Both the position numbers and the translations under genes were made by a program. Shown in pieces: positions 49,226 to 59,560 of a stretch of 64,000 bases of DNA. The first letter of the stretch is position 1, and every line of letters starts with the position of its first letter. Source of the DNA: Ampullaceana balthica (taxonomy: Eukaryota; Mollusca; Gastropoda; Lymnaeidae); assembly GCA_944989445.1 (NCBI GenBank), contig CALYLW010000977.1, positions 124,001 to 188,000 on the forward strand, in the 5' to 3' direction. The notes below the pieces were generated by a model. It worked only from the letters and a program-made list of their open reading frames with translations, had not been told where the DNA came from and did no database searches.

Positions 49226-49788
49226 TTTTTCTTTTTGGCTATCATATTTTCTTACTTTGATAGTATCCCTTGGTGCTGACCTTCTATTTGTTTCATTACC
49301 AGGATTTTGGCCTCTACTCTCGAGCTCAATTGTAGTTTTAAACTTGTCATTTGAAGTTGTTCAAATGCTCTCTTTTCAGCTCTTTCTTCTCTTTCAATTA
49401 TGAGTCTTTGCCTCTCTTTTTCTTCAGCAATTCTTGCTTTTTCTTCAGCCTCTTTTTGATTTTCTTTTTCTTCAGCTTTTCTTAGCTGTTCTTTTTCTTC
49501 AGCTTCTTTTTGCTTGCTTCTCTTTTTCTTCAGCAATTCTTTGATTTTCTTTTTCTTCAGCTTTTCTTAGCTGTTCTTTTTCTTCAGCATTCTTGCTTTT
49601 TCTTCAGCATTCTTTGATTTTCTTTTTCTTCAGCTATTCTTAGCTTTTCTTTTTCTTCAGCTATTCTTGCTTTTTGCTTCTCTTTTTCTTCAGCAATTTC
49701 TTACTTTTTCTTCAATGAAATCTCTCATTTCTTTTCCCTTTAGTCCGATCTCTTTAGCTATGGCAGTGAATTCCTTGTAGTAATCCAT
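49226..49788 (-). pseudogene. gag: Gag N-terminal coiled-coil region, frameshifted
   Basis: An ATG at 49788-49786 begins 'MDYYKEFTAIAKEIGLKGKE', a typical molluscan/animal Gypsy gag start in my judgement, then 'MRDFIEEKVR' before a frameshift. Downstream frames carry a long Glu/Lys/Ala-rich coiled coil (KAEEKEQ-type) built from an imperfect tandem repeat in DNA (about 49400-49710), and then 'FEQLQMTSLKLQLSS'. At least two frameshifts separate this from the 331-residue frame. It probably once formed one continuous gag with 48230-49225. Confidence 0.75.
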
Positions 49789-50650
49789 GTTTTGTTTGAT
49801 TGAATAATATGAGTTAAGCAATTTGGTAAGGAATTTAGGTATATGTTGATAAAGTTATAAATCTTCCAAATGAAAAATCTTGAATTCAAAATGTTAAGTT
49901 CAAATAAGTGACACGTCTAAACCATGAAATCTAGCCTTGACAAGATGAGACAACAAAAGAATCCTCACACGGGATCTTTAGTATACTTTATATATACGCT
50001 CCCTCAGATTGACAAAATATATTAAATGGTCCAATCGTTTTGAATAAAAGTCACTTGGTTAAAATTTCAATTTTCGAGTAGTTTTTAAACAATTTAGTTC
50101 ACTCCATTAATCCAAAATTGCAATTATCAAACTCTTCACACAATGGATGGATAAAAATTCCGTTCCTTTATTTATAATTCACACTTCATAATTAATAGTC
50201 CATAGCCTTCCAAATTCCAGGTTATGTTTACAAATATTTCCTGGAATCAACTAGCATTGAGCTTGTTGACGTCACGACCTATATATGTTCACCGTGTGTC
50301 ACCATTCAGTAAGCCTACACGACGCAGATTCCAGCACTGTGTAGTATGCTTGTACTGTCGTCGACTGTGACGTAGAACAAACTAGGCGACCTAGTTGTAT
50401 ATACCGCACGCCGTGACCATGTGCTTGTATGCCGCCATTTTGAAATATTCTTGTATTTTCATTGAACCACAAAAGTTTATTCACAGCTTCTTACGAACTT
50501 GGATATTCAAAAAATACGATAGCTGCTAATATTTCTTATTTTAATGAATACTTTCCTTTTTGGAAATATCCAATACTTATTATTTCCACGAAACCTCCTT
50601 TCTAAAATCTCTTGTACTGTGTTCACATAGAACTTTTACTTCTGCACCAA
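49789..50650 (-). other. 5' leader of the LTR element
   Basis: 862 bp between the 5' LTR and the gag start. It contains the primer-binding position at 50633-50650. Short frames such as 50299-50484 are unremarkable. Leaders of this length commonly hold packaging signals; nothing specific can be seen. Confidence 0.55.
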
Positions 50651-50959
50651 TGTAACGATAACTATATGTAACTCTTTATGTAGGCGTTCTCACAGTACAT
50701 AATCTTGTGCACAATAATTCACTGAAGAATTCGTTTATCCAAAACAACTTTAATATATATATATATTATGTACACACAGATATCATTTGAGGTAATATAA
50801 CGTGGAAATCTTGAGGCATACACCATACATCTTTCCTCGACGGAAATCTACACACAACTGTTCGCCCAACACTTTCAAACCAATAGGAATGCTCCTTTCT
50901 TCCCGCGTTTCTTATACACGTGACCTTACGTCACAAAATTATGTTAATCACATGTGACA
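50651..50959 (-). repeat. Long terminal repeat, 5' LTR of the minus-strand retrotransposon
   Basis: 309 bp partner of 46842-47147. The two differ by a handful of substitutions and a 2-3 bp TA-repeat difference, so insertion is fairly recent compared with the other decayed elements. It should contain the element's promoter, which I cannot place exactly. Confidence 0.93.
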
Positions 50960-50964
50960 GCTTT

Positions 50965-52400
50965 GACCCACCCCCTCCAAAAAAACACACAAAAAACCCC
51001 ATTTTCTATTTGAAAATAAGTATGTTTCAAATCACTTTTATTGTCATTTAAGTATTTATTATTTATTTAGTGAAGGTCTACATTGTAATATCGTAACCCG
51101 CGTGAAGCATTTTTTCAAAACGTTTAACCAGCCTTAAAAAACGAACTGTGTTAACATCCTTAGATTATATTTTATTTTAATGGATACAAATTAAACATTG
51201 ACTATTAATCATCACGGTTAACGTCTTTGTTTAGAAAAAAATATTTAAAAATAATATTTATAACATGCATTTTTAAAAAAATCCCTCAATTGACTGACGG
51301 GCATCCCGTAAGAAAGAGGTTGGCGAACAGGGGTAACTTAACTCATCTGGGGTCAAAAGGTAATTCTAGGGGGTAATGCAGACTCATTTGGGACATATAA
51401 CATCCACTACAATCCACTAGATATATTAAAATACGTCATGTGTACGTGAACACTTAGAACATATGCCCATTATTGAACAGGTTCCTTCCAGAAAAGGCAT
51501 TTTTTAAAAATTTGACAACTATGTAGATTTCTTACCTACGTACTATACGAAGACACCTAAATCCACCCTACTTTCATTTATATTGACACGAGTTACAATA
51601 ATCTTAATCCACATGACTTGACTATATCAAGTATCTTTTCTGTGATATTTAAAATTAATGCCTTAAAAACTGAGCTAAGACGAAAAGTTGTTTTGTGCTC
51701 CTCTCGAATTGGATTGTCAAGAATTTGATGCATTCAATAAAGTTAATGAATACATGACTAATTTTAAATGAGCTCATTTATCATTATATCTAGAAAGGCC
51801 AGGGGCGTTTGACCACAAACCAATCTAACAATTATATCAAACTTAAAACGTTTATAATTCTATCAAATACATTCCCTCCCCCACCCCCCACTTTTTCAAA
51901 GAAAAATGATATTCCGTGTCGTTTTGACTTAAAATATCTACACATAATCCTATCCAGATCATTTTTAGACACTTGTCATACTTGTAAAACTCACCATTAG
52001 CATTTTTTTGGGGGGAGGGGGGGGGGCTAACAACGAACCACCAAATCCCCGAGCCATGTGAGCAGTACCTAGAGTCTGGGGGTTGTAACGCACACATAAA
52101 CTTGTATATTTCGGGGTAACGGGAAAAAAAGTTCGCCGACGGAGCTGCGGTTACATCACAAATGCTTTGATGTCAACACCAAACGACACAGTGTAACAAT
52201 TTCATACGTTATCTTATGAGTTCTCAAACTTAAGGATTATAATTATAATTAGATTTAATTTTCGTCTCTTGATAGCCTACGCCAACCAGCGTCTGATGGC
52301 CTACCGACCGGCACATTGAGAAGCCCTGATTTAAAAAAAAAGAAAAAAAGTCAATAAATAAATAAATTGTAAGCGACCAAATATTTCAGTGGAAGTTTTA
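50965..52400. other. Interior of the TIR transposon after the LTR element
   Basis: 50965-51030 continues the TIR element's subterminal sequence. 51290-52330 holds possible further transposon ends: CAGGGGTAACTTAACTC at 51328 and, in reverse complement, CAGGGCTTCTCAATGTG at 52328. They do not pair convincingly. A G-run lies at 52009-52027. No protein recognised. Confidence 0.4.
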
Positions 52401-52530
52401 TTTTAAGGTACCCTTTTGATGTGACGTCACATTTCTTCAACCCCCCTCCCTCCCCCTCGTCACGCATCGTCACAAAAGTGTGACCCCCCTCCCCCCTAGG
52501 AGCGTGACGTCATTTATGGACGGCCCCGAA

Positions 52531-52750
52531 CCGTCTTCTTGACCAACCTAAACCTTCATTAAGCTTTCCAGCAATGTCTGAACTGTCTTCTTGACCAATC
52601 TAAACCTTCATTAAGCTTTCCAGCAATGTCTGAACTGTCTTCTTAACCAACCCAAACCTTCATTAAGCTTTCCAGCAATGTCCGAAGTGTCTTCTTGACC
52701 AACCCAAACCTTCATTAAGCTGTCCAGCAATGTCCGAGCTGTCTTCCAAC
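52531..52750. repeat. 52-bp minisatellite, right part (about 4 copies)
   Basis: Continues the array left at 46735. The first partial unit begins CCGTCTTCTTGACC, exactly where the left part stopped (after TGTCCGAA). Copies differ by CTGAACT, CCGAAGT and CCGAGCT. Confidence 0.92.
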
Positions 52751-53036
52751 AAGTCCTTTTATGGCCGTGCCATTCAGAAACTATCCCCGCAGCCTGGCAC
52801 GTCTCAGTAACAAATATTAAATACCACATCCAATATCAACGCCGGACATTAAATTAGACACATTACCCGTGGCGTAGCGAGGGGGGAGGGGGCGAATGCC
52901 CCGGGCGGCACTATGCCAGGGGCGGCAAAGTCCTAGTAATTTTTATATAGTTTCTGACAATAAAAAATTTATAAGAAAGTTGAGCTTTTAATCGAAATGA
53001 AAGAAAAGCCAAATAAGAAATTAATAAAAGAAATAA

Positions 53037-54040
53037 TCTATATATATAATTCTCATCATAGGACCATGCGAGGCAAGCAAGCTGCAAGTATGTGCAACCG
53101 AGCATGACGAATGACCCTCGCTCGGGTCAACTAAGCACTGTTGGCAAGCGTGGTGGGATGAAATGGAAAAAAAAGGGGGGGTGGGAGTGGGTGGCAACAA
53201 TGCACTTGCGTTCACTTGCATTGTTCCTTCACAGAAAATGTGAGATTCGTAGTGTACTGGTTATCACGTCCGCCTCATACGTCGATGGTCCTGGGTTCAA
53301 GCCCCAGCTAAAACATTGTTTTTTTATTTTTAAAAAATGTCTGTATGTGCCCGTTCTTATACCCCTTTATTGCCAACACTAGCTGAACCCGCGGCGTAGC
53401 ATACGCCGCTAATGATTTAGTTACGGGTGAAGACTTCCTGAAAGACACAGTTGTCAAAATGGGATGGGTTTGGGCAAACGACTGTGAGTGAATGAAAAGA
53501 AGGAACTCTGGAGAGACCCGCGGCGTAGCATACGCCGCAGACTTGCTCATAATAGACTGTGCAAAGAACGGATGGGGGTGTGTGATAGTACAGACACAAA
53601 AGCAGCACAAAGTAAGTAAAAAATAGCGAGTAAACATGGAGACAAGCACACTCAGGTTGTTGTTACTCGCCTCCCATTTAATACTACCATCCCTTAAACA
53701 TAAACTGTGATTCGCCGACCCTAGCGAGGGTTAGTCATGTTTAGGGTTGTTAATTGCGTGTTGTTGTTTTTTGTTGTTTTTTTAAACCGATTATCGATTA
53801 TGTAACTCTGATTTTAAACCGATTATCGTTTTATAGCTGACTTCATAGAAGTTAGGGGTGTACCGAATTTTGCCTGAAAATGTCTCCAAACCAACAATGA
53901 GTTGTCAGTCCCCTCTCAACCGACGTTCACTCTAGTTGTTTTGATTTCTTCGTGCTGTAGTTTGTGTCCATTATTTCTCCACTTTCTTTGCACTCTCCAT
54001 GAGCAAGTCTGCGGCGTATGCTACGCCGCGGGGCATCTAG
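53037..54040 (+). mobile_element. Non-autonomous Helitron 1 (1004 bp) with an inverted Helitron piece inside
   Basis: The 5' end is TCTATATATATAATTCTC, preceded by A. The 3' end is an 8-bp-stem hairpin (54011-54029, loop TGC), then GGGGCATCTAG followed by T. TC at the start, hairpin plus CTAG at the end and insertion between A and T are Helitron hallmarks. A second hairpin in reverse orientation with its own CTAG (53379-53409) and another at 53520-53538 suggest an inverted Helitron fragment nested within. There is no Rep/helicase gene. Confidence 0.85.
53243..53315 (+). other. tRNA-like module inside Helitron 1
   Basis: A cloverleaf-like sequence: A-box region TAGTGTACTGGTTATCACG, B box GGGTTCAAGCC (53293-53303), with a perfect 5-bp T stem (CTGGG/CCCAG). 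It resembles tRNA-Val in the D and T arms. The acceptor arms do not pair, so it is not a functional tRNA gene. Confidence 0.65.
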
Positions 54041-54056
54041 TGGAACTATCATTAAG

Positions 54057-54246
54057 CATGTGAACGTTTCAACACCCAAATACTTCTTAAATTCTTCTGA
54101 TACTAATGCTGCTGTTCTGAAAAAACCAGAGCCTGATTGTACCCTATCGATAGCATGTGAACGTTTCAACACCCAAATACTTCTTAAATTCTTCTGATAC
54201 TAATGCTGCTGTTCTGAAAAAACCAGTGCCTGATTGTACCCTATCG
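54057..54246. repeat. 95-bp direct duplication (2 copies)
   Basis: Two adjacent near-identical copies containing GCATGTGAACGTTTCAACAC and CTGATTGTACCCTATCGAT. Frame pieces 'SSDTNAAVLKKPEPDCT' resemble the sequence at 54752-54800, so this is probably decayed hAT coding sequence. Confidence 0.88.
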
Positions 54247-54281
54247 ATTTGAAACATGAAGGATTCGAATTTTCCTAACGG

Positions 54282-54570
54282 CACATTTGGGGGAGGGGCG
54301 GCACGTTGGGGGGAGGGGCGGCACATTGGGGGGAGGGGCGGCACATTGGGGGGAGGGGCGGCACATTGGGGGAGGGGCGGCACATTGGGGGGAGGGGCGG
54401 CACATTGGGGGGAGGGGCAGCACATTGGGGGGAGGGGCTGCACATTGGGGGGAGGGGCGGCACATTGGGGGGAGGGGTGGCACATTGGGGGGAGGGGCGG
54501 CACATTGGGGGGAGGGGCGGCACATTGAGGGGAGGGGCGGCACATTGGGGGGAGGGGCGGCACATTGTTG
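54282..54570. repeat. G-rich 21-bp minisatellite, about 13 copies
   Basis: The unit is GGGAGGGGCGGCACATTGGG plus G. It resembles the subterminal sequence of the surrounding hAT element (GGGCGGCACTATG, AGGGGCGGCAAAG near 52900). It is divisible by three and open in several frames on both strands. Runs of four or more G give strong quadruplex potential on the plus strand. Confidence 0.95.
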
Positions 54571-54711
54571 GATTGGGGGAGGGGTGGGGGCGGCAAATTC
54601 CTCTTTGTTAATTAGCTTCTAAAATATAAAAAAACATTATGATAAAGTTTAATAAAATAAAAGAAAGGCAAAGATAACTTTTTTAAAAGACAGAAACTAT
54701 ATTAAAAAATA

Positions 54712-55300
54712 TATGGACGCTTCTAATGCCAAAATTTCAAACTCCTATTCTTTTATTTATCCAAAGACTTCTGATACCAATGCTACTGAGCTGAAAAACA
54801 TTGGGGCTGAATTAGTGTACCAACATGACAATTATGTGCCGGTGCGTTTAATCGATTTTAACGTAGGTAAACTACTGGAGCAAAATTGTTGGCGTACTTT
54901 TATGGTTTATTCTTTCAAAGCATAACTATTTTAATGTCCTTATTTTGTGGAATAAATAAAAATAATGAATAAAATTGCTTATCTAATGGAATTAAAACTT
55001 GGCACACATAAATACAAAAGTAGCCACTCACGAACAAGTGCTTAACATTACCAAAGTTGTTTGCAATCGGAAAGAATAATAAATTGTATAAAAAGAATAA
55101 ACTATTAATAAAGAACAAAACAAAGTGGCAAGAGGTTCTGGCGAATTTCTGAAATTATTTTAAATAAATGAAGATCTTAAAATAATTGACTGCAGAGGGA
55201 GAGGCCCAACTTGCATTAATACTTATGGAAAGTATGCAGGAGTTGAAGAAAGACACAATAAATTAAATGTCAATGTCAAATCTCGCTCAAAAAGTTCATT
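54712..55300 (+). pseudogene. hAT transposase remnants (DUF4371/ZMYM1-like)
   Basis: 54713-54925 gives a 70-codon frame containing 'KTSDTNATELKNIGAEL'. Near 55170-55270 a frame reads 'LKIIDCRGRGPTCINTYGKY' then 'AGVEERHNKLN', close to the family motif around DCRGQxYDNxxxMxGKYxGVQ. Stops and frameshifts separate the parts. These are remnants of the transposase of the element spanning 52868-57664. Confidence 0.6.
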
Positions 55301-55781
55301 TAACCTAATGTGTTTACATGATACTCCAACTGAAACAAACTCTTTAACTATTTTTGTTTTTTCATTCTTTCGTTATTTTCGTTTTATTTGTGTACTATTT
55401 GTTCGTTGAGGAAGGCTCTTTGCCGAAACAATCTCGCTGTTGTGTTACGTCCTGTCAGGCTAACTAATACCCTGTTTATATGTTATACATTTACTAAAAT
55501 ACTTAAAGAATACTTTGACATTTAATAAAATTTTATGTGTAGAAGTCAATCTTTTAATCGAATCTTCTAATCAACGAATGAGAGAGCAAATGTTTGGTGA
55601 TCGAAGCGAATATGATCCATGCTGTGAAGAAAAACAGTTGAGAAGAAAGTTGTATTCTTCATAACATGAGATTACTGTAGAAATTCGTGTGAGTTTGGGC
55701 AGTTATATTGAATTTAGAAAACAGATTTTCGCACACCAGCTAATATACTGGAGTTTGAAATTTTGCCTTCAAATTAGAGTA

Positions 55782-56449
55782 TCTATATATATAATTCTCT
55801 TCATGGGACCATGCCAGGCCAGTAAGCAGCAAAAATATGTGCAACCGAGCATGACGAATGACCCTCGCTCGGGTCAACTAAACACAGTTAACGGTTGGCA
55901 AGCGAAGGTAGTGGAGGGGTGGGGCATGTTTTGAGACAGCAATGTTTTTTACATTCACTTTCGAAGTTCCTGCACAGTGTATGTATTTCGTAGTATATTG
56001 GTTATTACATCCACCTAACATGCGGAAGGTCTTAGGTTCAAGCCCAAGTGGCAACATATGTTTTTTTTTAATTTTTAAAAATGTCAATGCCTATTCTTTT
56101 CCCCCCTTTCTTAGCAAACATAAACACCGCTTCGCATGTCACGGAAAAAAAGCTTTGTTCAATGTTATATCAATTCCTTCACCAGGTACCTGTCTGTTTC
56201 TATTGGTCGCATATTTCGTCCATGGACGAAGTTGTTGCTCTGCAATTTGGCTTCATGGCTGTAATATTTGTTTATATATTGTGGCGATGTCCTAAATACT
56301 TACCAGAAATGCTTCGGTGGTCCCCCATCGTTCACCCGCGTTGTTCACATTTGTTCGTGCTACTGTTTGTGTCCGTTCTCCCCCTCCCTTTTTTTCTTGC
56401 ACTATCTATGAGCAAGTCTGCGGCGTATGCTACGCCGCGGGGCGTCTAG
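55782..56449 (+). mobile_element. Non-autonomous Helitron 2 (668 bp)
   Basis: Same family as Helitron 1: 5' TCTATATATATAATTCTC after an A (55781), and a 3' hairpin (56420-56438) followed by GGGGCGTCTAG and then T (56450). The first 110 bp and the last 60 bp match Helitron 1 closely. The internal part differs in length. Confidence 0.88.
55984..56056 (+). other. tRNA-Val-like module inside Helitron 2
   Basis: It reads TTTCGTAGTATATTGGTTAT, an anticodon-loop region CACCTAACATG (AAC as in tRNA-Val), and a B box AGGTTCAAGCC (56033-56043). Mutations disturb the T and acceptor stems. It is homologous to the module in Helitron 1 and at the same place. Confidence 0.7.
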
Positions 56450-56767
56450 TACAAAATATCTTACGTGCCATTGTCAAATAAGGAATATTTTAACCCAACG
56501 AGAAAAAAGAATTAATGAATTCAAGACAAGTTAATGTATTCAAGTTTTTTAAGATATTGAAACTAGATGTAACCCTGCCTAAAATAATAGCATTAATTTG
56601 AACATTGTCTTAAATAATAATGCAAGATATTAAAATAGCTTCTCTAAAATTAAGTTAATTAAAAAATGAATCAAGATCAATAATGTATACACCAAGATAT
56701 CTAACTATAGCTATTTTGGCTATTGAGCATGTTACGGCTGAAAACATTGATACATGAAAGTTTGAAA

Positions 56768-57163
56768 GCCGTCCATAAATGACTTCACGCACCTAGATGA
56801 GGTCACACATTTGTGACTATGTGTGACGAGGGAGAGGAGGGTGGTTGAGAAATGTGACGTCACATCAAAACGCGCAACTTTAAATACAATTTTTACTTAA
56901 ATATTTGATTGTTTACAATTTATTTAAATGGCGTTTTAAATGGTTTTCCACGTGTGAGAGTGCAGCCTACACTAAATACATGTTTAAATAACAAAAAAGT
57001 GATTTGAAAAATGCTCATGTTCATATAGAAAATACGGCTTTTATGAGGTGGGGGGGGGGAGCAAAGCTTTGTGACGTCATATTGGAGGGTGTCTTTGTAA
57101 CGACATATGACGAGGGTTAAAAAATCGGCCAAAATCGTGTGACGTCGTTCTTGCAATGGGGAA
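56768..57163. mobile_element. Short relative of the 25-bp-TIR transposon
   Basis: The left end, GCCGTCCATAAATGACTTCA, matches the TIR at 46736 minus its first three Gs. The right end is diverged (GTGACGTCGTTCTTGCAA). The interior shares the GTGACGTCACAT, AACGCGCAACTTTAAA and AAAGCTTTGTGACGTCAT blocks with the copy near 59800-60219. No coding content. Confidence 0.75.
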
Positions 57164-57164
57164 A

Positions 57165-57250
57165 AACATAAACATTTCTTTTTATTTCTAACATAAACAT
57201 TTCTTTTTATTTCTAACATAAACATTTCTTTTTATTTCTAACATAAAAAT
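57165..57250. repeat. 25-bp tandem repeat, about 3 copies
   Basis: The unit contains ACATAAACATTTCTTTTTAT. It lies at the edge of the short TIR element. Confidence 0.9.
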
Positions 57251-57354
57251 GTATTGTGTCTTTATTATTATGTTCTAATAAAGACTATCTTTACTTTATA
57301 ACACTACGATTTTTTTTTGGGGGGGAGGGGGGGGCAAAATTGGGTTCTTCCCCG

Positions 57355-57628
57355 CATGGGCGTCGCTAGGAATTTTGCCAGGGGGGGGGCAAAAAAATCC
57401 CACTTTTTAAAAATTTTAACTGGCAATGCCATACAGGTACAATTTTCAATTAAATTCAAGTTCAGTATAAAATAAGGGTTGAAAAAAGCCTTAGAAATTA
57501 ATAAGATTTACAAATTAGTACTGTAATAGTTAAAATACAACATTTATTAATGCATTTAATAATTTTTTTTTAATTCTCAAATGTAGGGGGGGCAAATGCC
57601 CCCCTTGCCCCCCTTCCCTACGCCCATG
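57355..57628. mobile_element. hAT MITE (274 bp) with a perfect 8-bp target duplication
   Basis: The ends are CATGGGCGTCGCTAGG at left and CCCTACGCCCATG at right. CTTCCCCG flanks both sides (57347-57354 and 57629-57636). Poly-G/poly-C subterminal tracts around GGGGGGGCAAA. It sits near the right end of the 52868-57664 element. Confidence 0.88.
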
Positions 57629-57672
57629 CTTCCCCGGGCGGCACATACCCACGCTACGCCGCTGACTTTACC

Positions 57673-57918
57673 CCATATTAGCAGAGTTAACATTTCATCA
57701 ACTGGTGTTAATCACGTGACTCTAGTGAAGTGTTTACTTTCTCACCCCCCCCCCAACACACACAAAGCTTACATTCATCACACAAGTTAATTTACTCCTG
57801 AAGTTTCTATGTCAGCTGACTGACTTGCTGGTGTTGTCTGACTGTCAACATGTGTTTGAATCTGTTGCAATGTCCCACTGACCAGCAGGTGTTATTATTT
57901 CATCAACGCCCCCTCCCC
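57673..57918. other. Unassigned sequence between two hAT elements
   Basis: It holds a poly-C run at 57744-57753 and a GACCAGCAGGTGTTATTATT motif that recurs on the far side of the next element (63269-63290). No gene. Confidence 0.45.
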
Positions 57919-58189
57919 CCGACCAGCAGTGGCGTAGCGAGGGGGCAGGGAGGGGACATATGTCCCCGGGCGCCACGTTAGGGGGCGCCAAAATGAGTAT
58001 TAAAACTCATTACTTAATTTTATTTTGATGTAAACTATTGTATCCCAAATACGTTTGCAAGATTGAATTTTGGAGCTTTGAAAATATCTTCATTACAAAT
58101 CAGTTGGCAAGCATGATTCAGGCGCCCCCATTGAGCATTAAGGGGCGCCATTCTACTCATAAATAAATGACACATCCACAATGAAGAAT

Positions 58190-58344
58190 TACTGATGGCG
58201 TTTAAAAAAAACCAAAATTGTAAGTTGCTGGGAGTGAGACTAGGGGAGCAGTAAGAGACAAAGGCGATTCTATTAATAGAACAGACAGAGACGACACTAA
58301 AAGTAACCGAAATGACCAAGACAAGAAAAAGGAGTAGCTTAAAG
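58190..58344 (+). pseudogene. Element A transposase, possible N-terminal piece
   Basis: From an ATG near 58194 the plus strand reads 'MAFKKNQNCKLLG' and then a Lys/Arg-rich stretch ending 'EMTKTRKRSSL'. This suits the basic N-terminus of ZMYM1-like hAT transposases. One stop is present. The frame would continue at 61164, beyond the insertion of element B. Confidence 0.4.
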
Positions 58345-59560
58345 TATTGGTTCTCAACCTGTGGTCCGCGGAGCACTAGTGGTCCGCGAAGATGTTCCTG
58401 GTGGTCCGCGACCAAAGCATGAAATTTACGCACGATTTTACGCATGATTCATCAAGAAGGACTAGCAAGTAAAACGCAGACTTAAAATATATTTTTGATC
58501 TGGCCTAAATAGTTTTTAAATTTTATCAAGGCTCGTCCATTAAATTCTGTCTCTTTGATTTCTTATGTTCGAATATGAATCTTGAACATTAACAGTTACT
58601 GATGTATACTGAAATTCGCTGGTTATCAGACTGTTTGAATTACGTGATGACGTAAGAGAGTTTCTTGTAGAAAAAACTCAAAGCTTGTTGATCATTTGAA
58701 CCACAGCTTATGGGTTGCTGTTCTGGCTTATTTGGCTGAAATTTTTGAAGAACTCAATCAGTGGCGTCACTAGGCGGGGGCGAGGGGGGCGGGCCGCCCC
58801 GGGTGACACCCATCAAGGGGGTGACACCCGAGTTGAAAATTTTGATGTCAGAAAAAAAGAAGACAAATTTTTTCATCTAGAAAGAAATTAAGAAATACAA
58901 TGAAATACGTTAAACGCGAAAACTTTTATTTAAAAAAATATCAGTTAACTTGCAATAATAAAACAGTCCCAACACACAAACGAGATTAAAATAAATTAGG
59001 AAAAAAAGAAAAGAAACAGTCGCAGCAGAGAGATCTTAAAAAAAAAGGCTGGACATGAAAGAGGCAGTGTCTTATGTTTTAAAAGATATAAAGCCATTTT
59101 GGCTTGGACACACCAACAGCATGGACGAATCCCACCTCACGACTCCCTCCATCACAGCGGCGTTGGGGCAATACGATTTTAATCCCCCACCCCCCACCCC
59201 CAAAAAAATTATAATAAATTATTTTTTTTTAAATAAAAAAATCAAAGGATGGGTTTTCTTTGTTGATGTTTTCTAGAGGAAAATTATGAATTCAATATCT
59301 TTGAGTTAATATTTCGTTATATATATATATATATATATATATTTATTAAAGGCGTGAAAGCATAGATATGTTTATGTACAGGTAGTTCTCCGGTTACGAT
59401 GGTCCCATCCCGACTGACGCCGTTTCGTGGTTACGAACGTGCCTGCTTAAAAAAATATTACGCGTTATTCCGAATTTTAAAATATATATTTTTTAAAACT
59501 TTGTTTCATGGGCTAACGAATTGTTTTCTCTATTTGAAATCATAAATTTATTGAAAAATA

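Larger units (their letters stand above)
46842..50959 (-). mobile_element. Ty3/Gypsy-like LTR retrotransposon, internally deleted (4118 bp)
   Basis: Two LTRs of about 306 and 309 bp bound a gag region, a KH-like ORF and a trace of pol. A 5-bp target duplication GCTTT flanks it (46837-46841 and 50960-50964). The interior begins TTGGTGCAGAAGTAAAAG next to the 5' LTR, in the primer-binding-site position. Protease, reverse transcriptase and integrase are absent; only an RNase H end (47660-47785) remains. This makes it a non-autonomous derivative. Confidence 0.9.
46736..52527. mobile_element. DNA transposon with 25-bp perfect TIRs, containing an LTR retrotransposon
   Basis: Both termini are the same 25-bp inverted repeat, beginning GGGGCCGTCCATAAATGA. 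A GAA triplet flanks both sides (46733-46735 and 52528-52530), suggesting a 3-bp target duplication. Subterminal sequences resemble two shorter relatives at 56768-57163 and about 59800-60219. No transposase is recognisable once the LTR element is removed; the remaining interior is about 1.7 kb. The superfamily is unassigned; a 3-bp duplication would be compatible with PIF/Harbinger but I have no protein evidence. Confidence 0.85.
52868..57664 (+). mobile_element. Degraded hAT transposon hosting several later insertions
   Basis: The left end is CGTGGCGTAGCGAGGGG and the right end, reversed, is CAGCGGCGTAGCGTGGG. Both carry a subterminal CCCCGGGCGGCAC block. The flanks ACATTACC (52860-52867) and ACTTTACC (57665-57672) match at 7 of 8 positions. 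The left terminus seems to have lost one base. Internal insertions are two Helitrons, a relative of the 25-bp-TIR transposon, a hAT MITE and a G-rich array. Confidence 0.75.

Noticed and set aside
51290..52335. A hAT element bounded by CAGGGGTAACTT and an inverted CAGGGCTTCTCAA
   Set aside because: The two ends do not match beyond the first bases and the flanking 8-mers differ.
53243..56056. Functional tRNA-Val genes at 53243-53315 and 55984-56056
   Set aside because: Acceptor stems do not pair and both lie at the same place inside Helitrons.
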